Assembly: GCA_964552675.1 (NCBI GenBank)
Contig: CAZKHJ010000008.1
Location: forward strand, 1-64,000
Reading direction: 5' to 3'
Length of the DNA stretch: 64,000 nucleotides
From: Sulfurimicrobium sp964552675
GTDB lineage: Bacteria > Pseudomonadota > Gammaproteobacteria > Burkholderiales > Sulfuricellaceae
Below the pieces are notes generated by a model that saw nothing but the letters and a program-made list of their open reading frames with translations, was not told the DNA's origin and made no database searches. Shown one piece after another: positions 53,627 through 62,555 of this stretch (position 1 is the stretch's first letter; each line of letters opens with the position of its first letter). The translations under genes were made by a program, and so were the position numbers.

Positions 53627-54571
53627 TCAACCATGTTGATCCTGCTCCAGAATCGCCTGAATCAGATATCTCGGCCGGTGCCGCACTTCCTGATAGATCC
53701 GGCCCACATATTCTCCCAACAGGCCGATACCGAACAGGGTGATGCCGATGAGGAAGAAGGCGATGGCGAACAGGGTAAACAGGCCTTCCGCCTCGGGGCC
53801 GACGATGAGGCGGCGGATGACGAGGAACACCACGAACAGGGCGGAAAAGAGGGAGACGCCGATGCCGATCATGGAGAACATCTGCAGCGGCACCAGCGAG
53901 AAGCCGGTCATGAGGTCGAAGTTGAGGCGGATCAGGCTGTAGATGGAGTATTTCGACTCGCCCACGGCGCGCTCCTCGTGGCCAACGGTAATCTCCGTGG
54001 GGTTGCGCGCGAAGCTGTAGGCCAGCGCCGGGATGAAGGTGTTGACTTCGTGGCACTGGTTGATGGTGTCGATGATGTCGCGGCTGTAGGCGCGCAGCAT
54101 GCAGCCCTGGTCGGTCATCTTGATGTGGGTGATGCGTTCGCGCAGCCGGTTCATGGCGCGGGAGGCGAGATGGCGCCAGGCGCTGTCGTTGCGCTGGCGG
54201 CGGATCGAGCCAACGTAGTCGTAGCCTTCGTCCATTTTGGCGAGCAGGTTGGCGATGTCTTCCGGCGGGTTCTGCAGGTCGGCATCGAGGGTGACGATCT
54301 TGTTGCCCCGGCAGTGTTCGAAGCCGGCCATGATGGCTTTGTGCTGGCCGAAGTTGCCGTTGAAGAGAATGACTCTGGTGACATCCGGGCGCAGCCTGAA
54401 CTGCTCGGCGAGAATGGCGGCGGAGCGGTCGCGGCTGCCGTCGTTGACGAAGACGATTTCGTAGCTGGTTTTTAGCTGGTCGAGCGCTGGATAGAGACGA
54501 TCGAACAGGGCTTGCAAGCCTTCTTCTTCGTTGTAGACAGGGATGATGACGGAGACATCAGGGTTGCTCAT
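53627..54571 (-). CDS. ArnC-like undecaprenyl-phosphate glycosyltransferase
   Basis: A 314-residue GT2 enzyme with two C-terminal membrane helices, which in the Arn pathway moves formylated Ara4N to undecaprenyl phosphate. It starts NPDVSVIIPVYNEEEGLQAL, and has NGNFGQHKAIMAGFEHCRGN, TLDADLQNPPEDIANLLAKM and TDQGCMLRAYSRDIIDTINQ, as in ArnC. The ATG overlaps the ArnB stop (ATGA). It is followed by the hicB-hicA-higA insertion and then the two ArnA-like genes. Confidence 0.9.
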   Translation of the reverse strand: MSNPDVSVIIPVYNEEEGLQALFDRLYPALDQLKTSYEIVFVNDGSRDRSAAILAEQFRLRPDVTRVILFNGNFGQHKAIMAGFEHCRGNKIVTLDADLQNPPEDIANLLAKMDEGYDYVGSIRRQRNDSAWRHLASRAMNRLRERITHIKMTDQGCMLRAYSRDIIDTINQCHEVNTFIPALAYSFARNPTEITVGHEERAVGESKYSIYSLIRLNFDLMTGFSLVPLQMFSMIGIGVSLFSALFVVFLVIRRLIVGPEAEGLFTLFAIAFFLIGITLFGIGLLGEYVGRIYQEVRHRPRYLIQAILEQDQHG

Positions 54572-55692
54572 TTCTTCGTGCTTCCTATGATTTCCTTGAT
54601 AGCGGCACATACCCGTTCCACATCCGGCAAGGTCATGTCCGGGAACAGGGGCAGGGTAACGGTTTCGCGGCCCACTTTCTCCGCGTGAGGGAAGTCGCCT
54701 TCCTTCCAGCCCAGACTGCGATACAGGGTGAACAGGTGAATGGCCGGGTAATGCACGCCCACGCCGATCTCGCGCTGGCGCATCTGTTCGATGAAGTCGC
54801 CGCGGCTGATGGTCAATTGATCCAGCGGCAGCAGGATCTGGAACATGTGCCAGTTGCTGTCGGTGAAATTCTCCGGCGGCAGCCCGCAGCCCAGAGCACG
54901 GTCGAAGCAGGCAAAATAGTGCCGTGCCAGCTCGCGCCGGCGTTGGGTGAAGGCGTCGATGTGTTTGAGCTGACCCAGGCCGATGCGCGCGGCGATGTCG
55001 GTGAGGTTGGCTTTTCCACCTGCCACATCCACGTCCATGGTGCCGTCCGGGGCACGCACCACGCCTTGCAGGCGCAGTTTCTCGACCAGCGGTATCTGCG
55101 ACTCGTCATTGGGCACCAGGCAGCCGCCTTCGCCGCTGGTCATGTTCTTGTTGGCGTGGAAGCTGAAGGAGATCAGGTCGCCGAAAGAGCCGATGCGCTT
55201 GCCATTCCAGCTTGCCCCCATGGATTGGGCGGCATCCTCGATCACGCGCAGCTTGTGCTTTGCAGCGATGGCGTAAAGGCGGTCGCGGTCCACCGGCAGG
55301 CCGGCGAGGTCCACCGGGATGATGGCGCGGGTGGCGGGTGTGATGGCGGCTTCGATGCGGTCGAGGTCGATGTTGCGCGTCACCGGGTCGATGTCGACGA
55401 ACACAGGCCGGGCGCCGACATGGAGGATGACGTTGGCGGTGGCGACCCAGGACATGGGCGTGGTGATGACTTCGTCGCCGGGACCGATGCCGCACAACTG
55501 CAGGGCAACTTCCAGCGTGGCGGTGCCTGAATTGAAGGCGCGCACTGGCCGACCGCCGAAATAATCCGACAGCGCGGCCTCGAATTCCTTGACCTTGGGG
55601 CCGCTGGTGATCCAGCCCGAGCGCAGTACTTCGGCCACGCCCTGGATGGTTTCCTCGTCAATGGAAGGGCGGGTAAAAGGTAAAAAGCTCAC
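54568..55692 (-). CDS. arnB: ArnB-like PLP aminotransferase
   Basis: A 374-residue DegT/DnrJ/EryC1-family aminotransferase that makes UDP-Ara4N from the keto-sugar. It starts SFLPFTRPSIDEETIQGVAE, with FNSGTATLEVALQLCGIGPG, VIEDAAQSMGASWNGKRIGS and the PLP lysine in SFSFHANKNMTSGEGGCLVP. The start is GTG at 55692, one base after the SMR gene stop; the in-frame upstream extension would run through the SMR gene. It is the third gene of the minus arm, between a flippase-like protein and ArnC. Confidence 0.92.
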   Translation of the reverse strand: MSFLPFTRPSIDEETIQGVAEVLRSGWITSGPKVKEFEAALSDYFGGRPVRAFNSGTATLEVALQLCGIGPGDEVITTPMSWVATANVILHVGARPVFVDIDPVTRNIDLDRIEAAITPATRAIIPVDLAGLPVDRDRLYAIAAKHKLRVIEDAAQSMGASWNGKRIGSFGDLISFSFHANKNMTSGEGGCLVPNDESQIPLVEKLRLQGVVRAPDGTMDVDVAGGKANLTDIAARIGLGQLKHIDAFTQRRRELARHYFACFDRALGCGLPPENFTDSNWHMFQILLPLDQLTISRGDFIEQMRQREIGVGVHYPAIHLFTLYRSLGWKEGDFPHAEKVGRETVTLPLFPDMTLPDVERVCAAIKEIIGSTKK

Positions 55693-55693
55693 G

Positions 55694-56065
55694 TCAACTC
55701 CGTGCCACGATATAGACGCCAATGATGATGATGCCGATCCCCAGCAGGCGGGAGAGGCTGACCGCCTCGCCGAACAGCCACCAGGCGGCCAGGGCATTGA
55801 CCACATAGCCGATCGACAGCATGGGATAGGCGATGCTGACCTCGACCCGCGACAGGGCCATGATCCACACCACCACGCTGATGACGTAGCAGGTGAGACC
55901 GCCGAAGATGTGCGGCTCGGTGGCGAGCTGCCAGCCCACCGGCAGGATGTTGTCGCGGCTGAATTCGAAGTGGCCGACGGCATTGGTGCCGGCCTTGAGC
56001 AGCAACTGGGCTGCGGCATTGAGCAGCACCCCGGTGAGGATGAGGGAAAAACTCAGCAGGTTCAT
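55694..56065 (-). CDS. SMR/EamA-type membrane protein (ArnE/ArnF-like)
   Basis: A 123-residue protein with four predicted helices: NLLSFSLILTGVLLNAAAQL, HIFGGLTCYVISVVVWIMAL and SRLLGIGIIIIGVYIVARS. It is similar to ArnE/ArnF, which flip undecaprenyl-phosphate-Ara4N across the inner membrane as a heterodimer. Only one such gene is present; a homodimer or a partner elsewhere would be needed. It overlaps the glycosyltransferase start by four bases. Confidence 0.85.
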   Translation of the reverse strand: MNLLSFSLILTGVLLNAAAQLLLKAGTNAVGHFEFSRDNILPVGWQLATEPHIFGGLTCYVISVVVWIMALSRVEVSIAYPMLSIGYVVNALAAWWLFGEAVSLSRLLGIGIIIIGVYIVARS

Positions 56066-57708
56066 GGCGTGGTCACCACCACGCGCTTGGTGTCGCGGGC
56101 GATTTCGCGCATCGGCAGGCCGTGGTTCTTGAGCTGTTGGAAAGTGTCAGGGAGCATGATTGCCAGGGCATGGCGGTCGCCGCGCCATTTTTCCTCGAAG
56201 GAGGGGAGGTCGGCAATCCATTTGTGGGGCTCCTGCCCGATGCCGAAGGCCATTTCATCCTGATAGGCGACCAGGGTGAAGGTGCGGCCGAGATAGAAGG
56301 GCAGGGTCTGCTCGTACATGCCGATGCTGTAGAACGGCACATCCGGTTTCAGGTGCGGCCTGATCTGCTGTGCCAGATAGTAGGTCGAAGTGGTGCGCGC
56401 CAGCAGGTCATGGCCGCTGAGGATGGATTGCATGGCCAGCAGGGCGGTCAGGGCGAAGGTGAGGATGGCCGGCTGCACGCGCTGGCGCCAGGCCAGAACT
56501 AGTCCGGCCACCAGGCCTGCCAGCCAGAATGCCGCTGTCCATGCCGCCCACCGTCCATACTGGGCATAGGCCTGGCGCGAGCCTTCGTCGCCTGCCAGAT
56601 TGACGGCGCGGGCAGATAGCCACAGACCGGCGAGGGCAAGCAATGCCATGGGCAGCATCTGCCAGAACAGGATTTTGCCGCGCATGCCCACCAGGTAACG
56701 CCCGGTCAGCAGGGCGAGCGCGGGAAAGATAGGCAGGATGTAGGAGGGCAGCTTGGAGCCTGAAATCGAGAAAAAGAAGAAAATGAACACAGCCCAGATC
56801 AGCAGGAAACGCCCCGGCTGGAAATCCTGCTTCCCGCCTTCGCTTTTCCATGCGCGCAAGAGGGCGCTCACAGCGGGAATCAGCCAGGGCAGGATGCCGA
56901 GCGCAAAGATGGGAAAGAAATACCATCCCGGCTCGTCGCGGCGATGCACTTTGGTGAGGAAGCGCTCGAAGTGCTCGTGGATGAAGAAGAAATGGAAAAA
57001 TTCCGGATTGGCGAGCGAGACGGCGACAAACCAGGGTGCGGAGATGATGAAAAACAGCACCAACCCGCTGAGCAGATGGAGCCGCCGCCACAGCCCCCAG
57101 TCACGCTGAATCAGGGTGTAGAGCACCAGTACCGCGCCGGGTAGCACCAGTCCGATCAGGCCCTTGCTCAATACCGACAGCGCCAGGCTGGCCCACACCA
57201 CATGCATCCAGAGCGCATTTTCTCTCCGGCTCGCGCCGGTGTGCTGCGCCAGCAGGAAGGCGCACAGCCCCAGCCCCATGAAGAAGGCAACCCCCATGTC
57301 GAGGGTGTTCATGTGCCCCATGCCCACGTACAGCAGGCTGCTGGCCAGCACCAGCGCGCTGTAGAGCCCGGCCTGCGGGCCGAACAGGCGGCGGCCGGCG
57401 AGATAGACTGCCACAATACCGAGAAAGCCGGTCAGCGCGGTCCACAGCCGGGCAGTCCAGTGATGCTGGCCGAACAGCTGGTAGGCTGTTGCCGTGGCCC
57501 AGTATTGCAGTACCGGTTTTTCGAAGTATTTGAAACCGTTCAGGCGCGGGGTGGTCCAGTCGCCGCTGACCGCCATCTCGCGCGGGATCTCGGCATAGCG
57601 GCCCTCGTCGGTCAGGGCCAGTTTGCGCTGCTCCAGGTTGCCGAACCAGATCACGCAGAGAGCCAGCAGCAACAGGAGGAGGCGTAGCGGTGACAAGGAC
57701 AGGGGCAT
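56062..57708 (-). CDS. ArnT-like GT83 glycosyltransferase (minus arm)
   Basis: A 548-residue inner-membrane enzyme of the ArnT/PMT family that moves the lipid-linked sugar to lipid A. The first periplasmic loop has the acidic catalytic motif in ALTDEGRYAEIPREMAVSGD, then TTPRLNGFKYFEKPVLQYWA. About a dozen helices and a C-terminal soluble part (YSIGMYEQTLPFYLGRTFTL) follow. It starts at ATG 57708 as the first gene of the minus arm, back-to-back with the plus arm. It differs clearly from the second GT83 at 59770, so the two may use different donors or acceptors. Confidence 0.88.
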   Translation of the reverse strand: MPLSLSPLRLLLLLLALCVIWFGNLEQRKLALTDEGRYAEIPREMAVSGDWTTPRLNGFKYFEKPVLQYWATATAYQLFGQHHWTARLWTALTGFLGIVAVYLAGRRLFGPQAGLYSALVLASSLLYVGMGHMNTLDMGVAFFMGLGLCAFLLAQHTGASRRENALWMHVVWASLALSVLSKGLIGLVLPGAVLVLYTLIQRDWGLWRRLHLLSGLVLFFIISAPWFVAVSLANPEFFHFFFIHEHFERFLTKVHRRDEPGWYFFPIFALGILPWLIPAVSALLRAWKSEGGKQDFQPGRFLLIWAVFIFFFFSISGSKLPSYILPIFPALALLTGRYLVGMRGKILFWQMLPMALLALAGLWLSARAVNLAGDEGSRQAYAQYGRWAAWTAAFWLAGLVAGLVLAWRQRVQPAILTFALTALLAMQSILSGHDLLARTTSTYYLAQQIRPHLKPDVPFYSIGMYEQTLPFYLGRTFTLVAYQDEMAFGIGQEPHKWIADLPSFEEKWRGDRHALAIMLPDTFQQLKNHGLPMREIARDTKRVVVTTP

Positions 57709-57838
57709 CGGTCTGATCGTGCGCAATTCAGGAGGGCGAAGTATAGCATTGACGGGTTTCCCCGTCCCGTGACGGGGGGATGGATATGGTAGAATTGCGG
57801 CCTTCACGCATACTCTGCCCAGAAAGCGAGCCACGCCG
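57709..57838. promoter_or_regulatory. Divergent promoter region of the two sugar-cluster arms
   Basis: The only sizeable gap between the arms (130 bases). It contains GACGGG repeats and CCGTC-CCGT-GACGG dyad symmetry near 57760, and GGTAGAATTG, a plausible -10 for the plus arm at about 57789. No PmrA/BasR-type box was recognised. Both arms are probably driven from here. Confidence 0.4.
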
Positions 57839-58843
57839 ATGTCCGTGCCACAACCCATTGACGTTTCTATCGTCATCCCCGTTTACAACGAATCCGAGAA
57901 CGTCGCCAACCTGGTGCGCCGGGTGGGGGAGGCCATGCTGCCCACCGGCAGAAGCTTCGAGCTGATCTGCATCGACGATGGCTCGGCCGATGACTCGGCA
58001 TCGAAGCTGTCCGACCTGGCGCTGGCCAACGCATGGCTGCACCCCCTTTACCTGATGCGCAACTACGGCCAGACCGCCGCGCTGCAGGCGGGATTCGAGG
58101 CGGCGCAGGGGCGGCTGATCGTGACTCTGGACGGCGACCTGCAGAACGATCCCGACGACATCCCTGGCCTGCTGGCCATGATGGACGAACGCGCCGACGT
58201 GGACATGATTTCCGGCTGGCGCAAGGATCGCAAGGACAAGTCCATTTCGCGCAAGCTGCCGTCGAAAATCGCCAACGGCCTGATTTCCTGGGCTACCGGC
58301 GTGGAACTTCACGACTACGGCTGCGCCCTCAAGGTCTACCGCCGCGAGATCATCCAGGAGATCAAGCTCTACGGCGAACTGCACCGCTTCATCCCGGCAC
58401 TGGCCGCCGAGGCGGGGGCGAAGATCATCGAGGTGCCGGTGCGCCACCATGCGCGCACCATGGGCAGCTCCAAGTACGGCATCGACCGCACTTTCCGCGT
58501 CATCCTCGACCTGGTGTGGATCAAGTTCCTGTTCCGCTTCCTGCACCGCCCGCTGCATGCCTTCGGCGGGGTGGGGCTGACATTTTTCACGCCCGGCATG
58601 TTCATCATGCTGTGGCTGGCAATACAGAAATTTGCCCTGGGCGCGAGCATCGGCGGCCGCCCACTGCTGCTGATCGGGGTCATGTTGATCCTGATTGGCG
58701 TGCAACTGGTGGCCATGGGCGTGCTGGGAGAAATCCTGATCCGCATCTACCACGAGCCGGAAGGACGCGCCCAGTACCGGCTGCGCGCCGGGCCACGAGC
58801 ACAGCGCCTGGAAAGACATGACGCAGAAAACCCGGGGGCTTAA
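57839..58843 (+). CDS. ArnC-like/polyprenyl-phosphate GT2 glycosyltransferase (plus arm)
   Basis: A 334-residue GT2 enzyme with two C-terminal membrane helices. It has VSIVIPVYNESENVANLVRR, MRNYGQTAALQAGFEAAQGR, TLDGDLQNDPDDIPGLLAMM and HDYGCALKVYRREIIQEIKL. It differs enough from the minus-arm ArnC to suggest another sugar (dolichol-phosphate-mannose-synthase-like proteins are similar). It opens the plus arm; its end overlaps the flippase-like gene by 26 bases. Confidence 0.88.
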   Translation: MSVPQPIDVSIVIPVYNESENVANLVRRVGEAMLPTGRSFELICIDDGSADDSASKLSDLALANAWLHPLYLMRNYGQTAALQAGFEAAQGRLIVTLDGDLQNDPDDIPGLLAMMDERADVDMISGWRKDRKDKSISRKLPSKIANGLISWATGVELHDYGCALKVYRREIIQEIKLYGELHRFIPALAAEAGAKIIEVPVRHHARTMGSSKYGIDRTFRVILDLVWIKFLFRFLHRPLHAFGGVGLTFFTPGMFIMLWLAIQKFALGASIGGRPLLLIGVMLILIGVQLVAMGVLGEILIRIYHEPEGRAQYRLRAGPRAQRLERHDAENPGA

Positions 58844-59786
58844 GGCGGCGTTGCGCTGGGTCATTGCTGCGGCGCTGCTGTCCCTGATCCTGTGGCTGGC
58901 CGGACCGCAAAAGCTGGCGCGCACCCTGGCCGGCGTGGACCCCTTCCTTTTCTTTCTCGCCCTGCTGTTTTCCATCACTTCCAACCTCGTTTCCGCCGCG
59001 CGCTGGTCCCATCTGGCGCGAATGCTGGGATTGCTTGCGCCGACCGGAAAAATGATCGTGTTCTACGCACGCGGCATCACCGCCAACTCCATCCTGCCCG
59101 GCGCAACCCTGAGCGGCGACATGCTGCGCAGCTACCAACTGCATCGCCTCGGCAACAGCCTGCTCCGCTCCGGCATCAGCGTGCTGTTCGACCGCGTCAG
59201 CGGGCTGTGGGTGCTGTGCCTGTTGTCGCTGTTCGCCGCCGCGCTGGCCTGGGGTGGCAGCAATCAATTGAGCGGCGCAAATCTGTGGCAGGCAGCGGCG
59301 GTGGCAGGCGCGCTGGCGGCGGCCATCGTGCTGCCATTTACCCTTGTTATGGGGCGCTGGTGGGGCTGGCTGCCGGTGAAAAAACTGGTTTCCGTCATCG
59401 ACCAGAGCGTCGAGGCGATGCGCGCCCTTTTAGCCTCGCGCCTGGGCCTGCTCCAGCAGATGGGTTATTCCCTGGCGGTGCAGGCGCTTTCCATCGCCGC
59501 CTTGTGGCTGTGCGCTTTCGCTGCCGGCTTGAGCGTGCCCTTTCTCATCATGGCGGCGCTGGCGGGGCCGATCTTCATCATGGCTGCGGTGCCCGCCGGG
59601 CTGGGCGGGTGGGGCACGCGCGAACTGGCCGCCATCCTGCTGTTCGGCGCCCTGGGCTATTCGGCCGAACTGGCGGCGACCACCGGGATTCTTTACGGCT
59701 TGTGTGGCCTCGCCCAGGCCATCCTGGCCGTGCCGCTGATGATGAAACGATTCAACACCGAGGTGGATAATGAATTGGCTGACTGA
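58818..59786 (+). CDS. LPTM/AglD-like membrane protein (possible lipid flippase)
   Basis: A 322-residue inner-membrane protein of the lysylphosphatidylglycerol-synthase transmembrane (UPF0104) family with about eight helices. It has SNLVSAARWSHLARMLGLLA, NSILPGATLSGDMLRSYQLH, VLFDRVSGLWVLC and VPAGLGGWGTRELAAILLFG. Members near glycosyltransferases are thought to move or handle lipid-linked sugars. The gene overlaps both neighbours (26 and 17 bases), so it is part of a tightly coupled set. Substrate not shown. Confidence 0.82.
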   Translation: MTQKTRGLKAALRWVIAAALLSLILWLAGPQKLARTLAGVDPFLFFLALLFSITSNLVSAARWSHLARMLGLLAPTGKMIVFYARGITANSILPGATLSGDMLRSYQLHRLGNSLLRSGISVLFDRVSGLWVLCLLSLFAAALAWGGSNQLSGANLWQAAAVAGALAAAIVLPFTLVMGRWWGWLPVKKLVSVIDQSVEAMRALLASRLGLLQQMGYSLAVQALSIAALWLCAFAAGLSVPFLIMAALAGPIFIMAAVPAGLGGWGTRELAAILLFGALGYSAELAATTGILYGLCGLAQAILAVPLMMKRFNTEVDNELAD

Positions 59787-61341
59787 ATGGCGTTCGGGCC
59801 GGATTCAGGAGCGGCAGTTGCTGGTCCTGCTGGCGCTGGCGGTGCTGGCCTTCTTTTTCGGGCTGGACGGGGCGCCGCTGTTTGACCTTGATGAAGGCGC
59901 CTTCAGCGAGGCGACGCGCCAGATGTTCGTGCGCGGCGATTTCATTTCCCCCTATGTCAATAACGAGCCGCGTTTCGACAAGCCGATCCTGATTTACTGG
60001 CTGCAGGCGCCGAGCGTGTGGCTGTTCGGCGTCAACGAAATCGGCTTCCGCTTTCCCTCGGTGCTGGCTGCCGTGCTGTGGGTGATCGTGGTGGTCCGTT
60101 TTGTGGCCGAGAAAATGGACCGCACCACCGCTCTGGTGGCCGGCGTCATCACCGCCACCTCGCTGGGCGTACTGGCCATCGGCCGCGCCGCGACCGCAGA
60201 TGCGCTGCTCAACCTGCTCATCGTCGCCACCATGCTGGACATCTTCCGCTATTACCAGCAGCGTAAAAACACCATCCTGTACCGTGCCTTCCTGTGGATG
60301 GGGCTGGGCATCCTGACCAAGGGGCCGGTGGCGATCCTGATTCCGCTCGCGGTCAGCCTGATGTTCTTTGCCTCGCGGCGCGAGTTCGGGACCTGGCTCC
60401 GGGCGGTGTTCAATCCCGTCGGCCTGGTCATCCTGCTTGCGGTGGCGCTGCCCTGGTACGTGATCCAGTATGGGCGGGAAGGGGATGCCTTCATCCAGGG
60501 ATTCTTCTTCAAACATAACGTGGGGCGCTTCAGTTCACCCATGGAGAATCACGGCGGCGGGCTGTTCTACTACGCGCTGGTGATCCCGCTGCTGGTGCTG
60601 CCCTATACCGGCCTGCTGCTGGCCACGCTCGGCCGCATCCGAGAGGCGCTGCGCGACGACCGCCTGCTGTATCTGTGGCTGTGGTTTTTGTTCGTTTTTG
60701 GGTTCTTTTCCCTGTCCGGCACCAAGCTGCCCCATTATGTGTTGTATGGCCTGACACCGCTGTTCATCCTCATGGCGCATTACCGCGAACAGGTGCGCAA
60801 CCGTTTCCTGATGTTGCTGCCGGCGCTGCTGTTTTTTGCCGTGCTGTTCCATGCGCCTGACCTCGTTACCCTGCTCCAGCCGAAGATCAAGGACAGCTAT
60901 GTGGCCGCACTGCTGAGTGCACCCGGCGAGGCGTTTGGTTTGGGCTACCGGCTGCTGCTGGGCGGCGCCGTGGCCCTGGTGCTGATGCTGCTGGTGGAAA
61001 ACCGCATTGCGCCGTGGTTCAAGCTGCTGCTCGCCGGGGTCGCCAGTACCGTGGTGTTCGTCGCCGCGCTCAGCCCCGCCGCGGGCATCCTGCAGCAACA
61101 GCCGATCAGGGAAGCCGCACTGATTGCGCGGGAAGTGAAGGAGCCGCTGGTGATGTGGCGACTCAATACTCCGAGTTTCAATGTTTACAGTCGCCGGAGT
61201 ACGGAAAAACGCGACCCCAGGCCGGGCGAGGTGGTGCTGACCAAGACCCGTCACCTGACCGAGCTGCCTGCCTATGAACTGCTCTACGAGCGCCGTGGCG
61301 TGGCGCTGGCGCGCGTGCTGGCAGCAGGAAGCGGCAAGTGA
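59770..61341 (+). CDS. ArnT-like GT83 glycosyltransferase (plus arm)
   Basis: A 523-residue inner-membrane PMT/ArnT-family enzyme. The first loop has FDLDEGAFSEATRQMFVRGD and NNEPRFDKPILIYWLQAPSV, the acidic catalytic pattern of this fold. About 12 helices and a short C-terminal periplasmic domain follow. It is the second GT83 of the cluster and lies between the flippase-like gene and a PAP2 phosphatase, so it likely uses the lipid-linked sugar made by the plus-arm GT2. Acceptor unknown (lipid A core, glycan or protein). Confidence 0.87.
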   Translation: MNWLTEWRSGRIQERQLLVLLALAVLAFFFGLDGAPLFDLDEGAFSEATRQMFVRGDFISPYVNNEPRFDKPILIYWLQAPSVWLFGVNEIGFRFPSVLAAVLWVIVVVRFVAEKMDRTTALVAGVITATSLGVLAIGRAATADALLNLLIVATMLDIFRYYQQRKNTILYRAFLWMGLGILTKGPVAILIPLAVSLMFFASRREFGTWLRAVFNPVGLVILLAVALPWYVIQYGREGDAFIQGFFFKHNVGRFSSPMENHGGGLFYYALVIPLLVLPYTGLLLATLGRIREALRDDRLLYLWLWFLFVFGFFSLSGTKLPHYVLYGLTPLFILMAHYREQVRNRFLMLLPALLFFAVLFHAPDLVTLLQPKIKDSYVAALLSAPGEAFGLGYRLLLGGAVALVLMLLVENRIAPWFKLLLAGVASTVVFVAALSPAAGILQQQPIREAALIAREVKEPLVMWRLNTPSFNVYSRRSTEKRDPRPGEVVLTKTRHLTELPAYELLYERRGVALARVLAAGSGK

Positions 61342-62096
61342 ACCGTAAAACGGTATGGCAGTGGGGCCCGCCGGTGCTGGCGCTGATTCTGCTCATCGTG
61401 GTTTATGCCAGCGGGAGCAATCGTGCGCTGTTCCTGATGCTCAATCATCTTTCCGTCTACAGCGGCGATGCCGTGTGGGCGCAACTGACCGTGATGGGCG
61501 ATACGACGGTCGTTTTGGCCCTGCTCCTGCCCTGGTGGCGCAAGCGCCCCGATCTGGTGTGGGCCGCGCTCTTGGCTGCGCTGCTGGCAACCGCCTGGAC
61601 CCATGGCCTGAAGCCATTTTTCAATGTGCCTCGGCCTCCGGCCGTGCTGGAGGCCGGCAGCTTCCACGTCATCGGCCCGGCCCATCGCAATGGCTCCTTC
61701 CCGTCCGGGCACAGCACGGCGATTTTTACCCTGGTTGGCGTGATGGTGCTGGGCCTGGCAAAAGGCTGGCTGCGCTGGCCGCTGCTGGCATTTGCCGTTC
61801 TGGTGGCGGTGTCGCGCAGCGTGGTGGGGGTGCACTGGCCGCTGGATCTGCTCGGCGGCATGCTCGGTGGCTGGCTGTCCGCTCTGGGCGGCATGTGGCT
61901 GGCGCGGCGTTGGCCGTGGGAACAGAAACGAGTGGTACGCTGGCTTGCGGCGGCGATTCCGGCGCTTGCCGCGGGGATGCTGCTGGCCGGACATAAAACC
62001 GGCTATGCGGAAGCGGCCTTGCTGCAGCAGGTGATTGGCGGGCTGTGCCTTGTTCTGTGGGCCGCAGGGAGGCGGCCCACAGGTTCTCCAGCCTAG
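61338..62096 (+). CDS. PAP2-superfamily membrane phosphatase
   Basis: A 252-residue inner-membrane phosphatase. The three PAP2 motifs are present: KPFFNVPRPP, NGSFPSGHSTAIF and SRSVVGVHWPLDLLGG. The start is GTG at 61338 overlapping the previous stop. In this setting it could recycle undecaprenyl pyrophosphate or remove lipid A phosphate. Its stop region overlaps the convergent cytochrome gene by four bases. Confidence 0.88.
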   Translation: MNRKTVWQWGPPVLALILLIVVYASGSNRALFLMLNHLSVYSGDAVWAQLTVMGDTTVVLALLLPWWRKRPDLVWAALLAALLATAWTHGLKPFFNVPRPPAVLEAGSFHVIGPAHRNGSFPSGHSTAIFTLVGVMVLGLAKGWLRWPLLAFAVLVAVSRSVVGVHWPLDLLGGMLGGWLSALGGMWLARRWPWEQKRVVRWLAAAIPALAAGMLLAGHKTGYAEAALLQQVIGGLCLVLWAAGRRPTGSPA

Positions 62097-62539
62097 CGGC
62101 GCGGGAAGATGTGCGGCGCGTGGCAGCTCAGGCATTCGCCCGGGTTTTTGGGGTGCCCGCCAAGATTCAATGCCGCGGAATGGCAGGTGAGGCAGCGGTC
62201 CTTGGGCACCTTGTAGCCGGTTACCCCGCTGCTGGCGGTATAGCCGGTGAGATTGGGCTTCACCTTTCCGAGCTCGGCCCTGGTGTGGGTGCCATGGCAG
62301 GTATTGCATTTCACCATGGTGTGCGTCATGTAGGACTGCTTGTGCTGGTTGACCAGATTGGCATTGGTTTCATGGCAGCCGCCGGTAAGGCAGGAATACT
62401 CATACTCGACGGCAAAGCTGGTGTCATAGACCTGGGGCGGCGTGGGAGCCGGAGGCCCACCCGCTGCCAGCAGCGTGGATGGTAATACGCTGGCGAGCAG
62501 AACCAGCATGGCACAGAATGAAATTTTTCTTCGCAACAT
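62093..62539 (-). CDS. Tetraheme periplasmic cytochrome c with one CX4CH site
   Basis: A 148-residue secreted multiheme cytochrome. After a signal peptide (FCAMLVLLASVLPSTLLAAG), four haem attachment sites appear: SCLTGGCHE (CX4CH), KCNTCHG, RCLTCHS and ECLSCHA. Several distal histidines (NQHKQSYMTH, GGHPKN) may be axial ligands. The first site is of the unusual CX4CH type seen in some cytochromes c3. GAGGAGACAAGAAC precedes the ATG at 62539. It sits 16 bases after the molybdoenzyme gene and is likely its electron partner. Confidence 0.88.
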   Translation of the reverse strand: MLRRKISFCAMLVLLASVLPSTLLAAGGPPAPTPPQVYDTSFAVEYEYSCLTGGCHETNANLVNQHKQSYMTHTMVKCNTCHGTHTRAELGKVKPNLTGYTASSGVTGYKVPKDRCLTCHSAALNLGGHPKNPGECLSCHAPHIFPRR

Positions 62540-62555
62540 GTTCTTGTCTCCTCGA

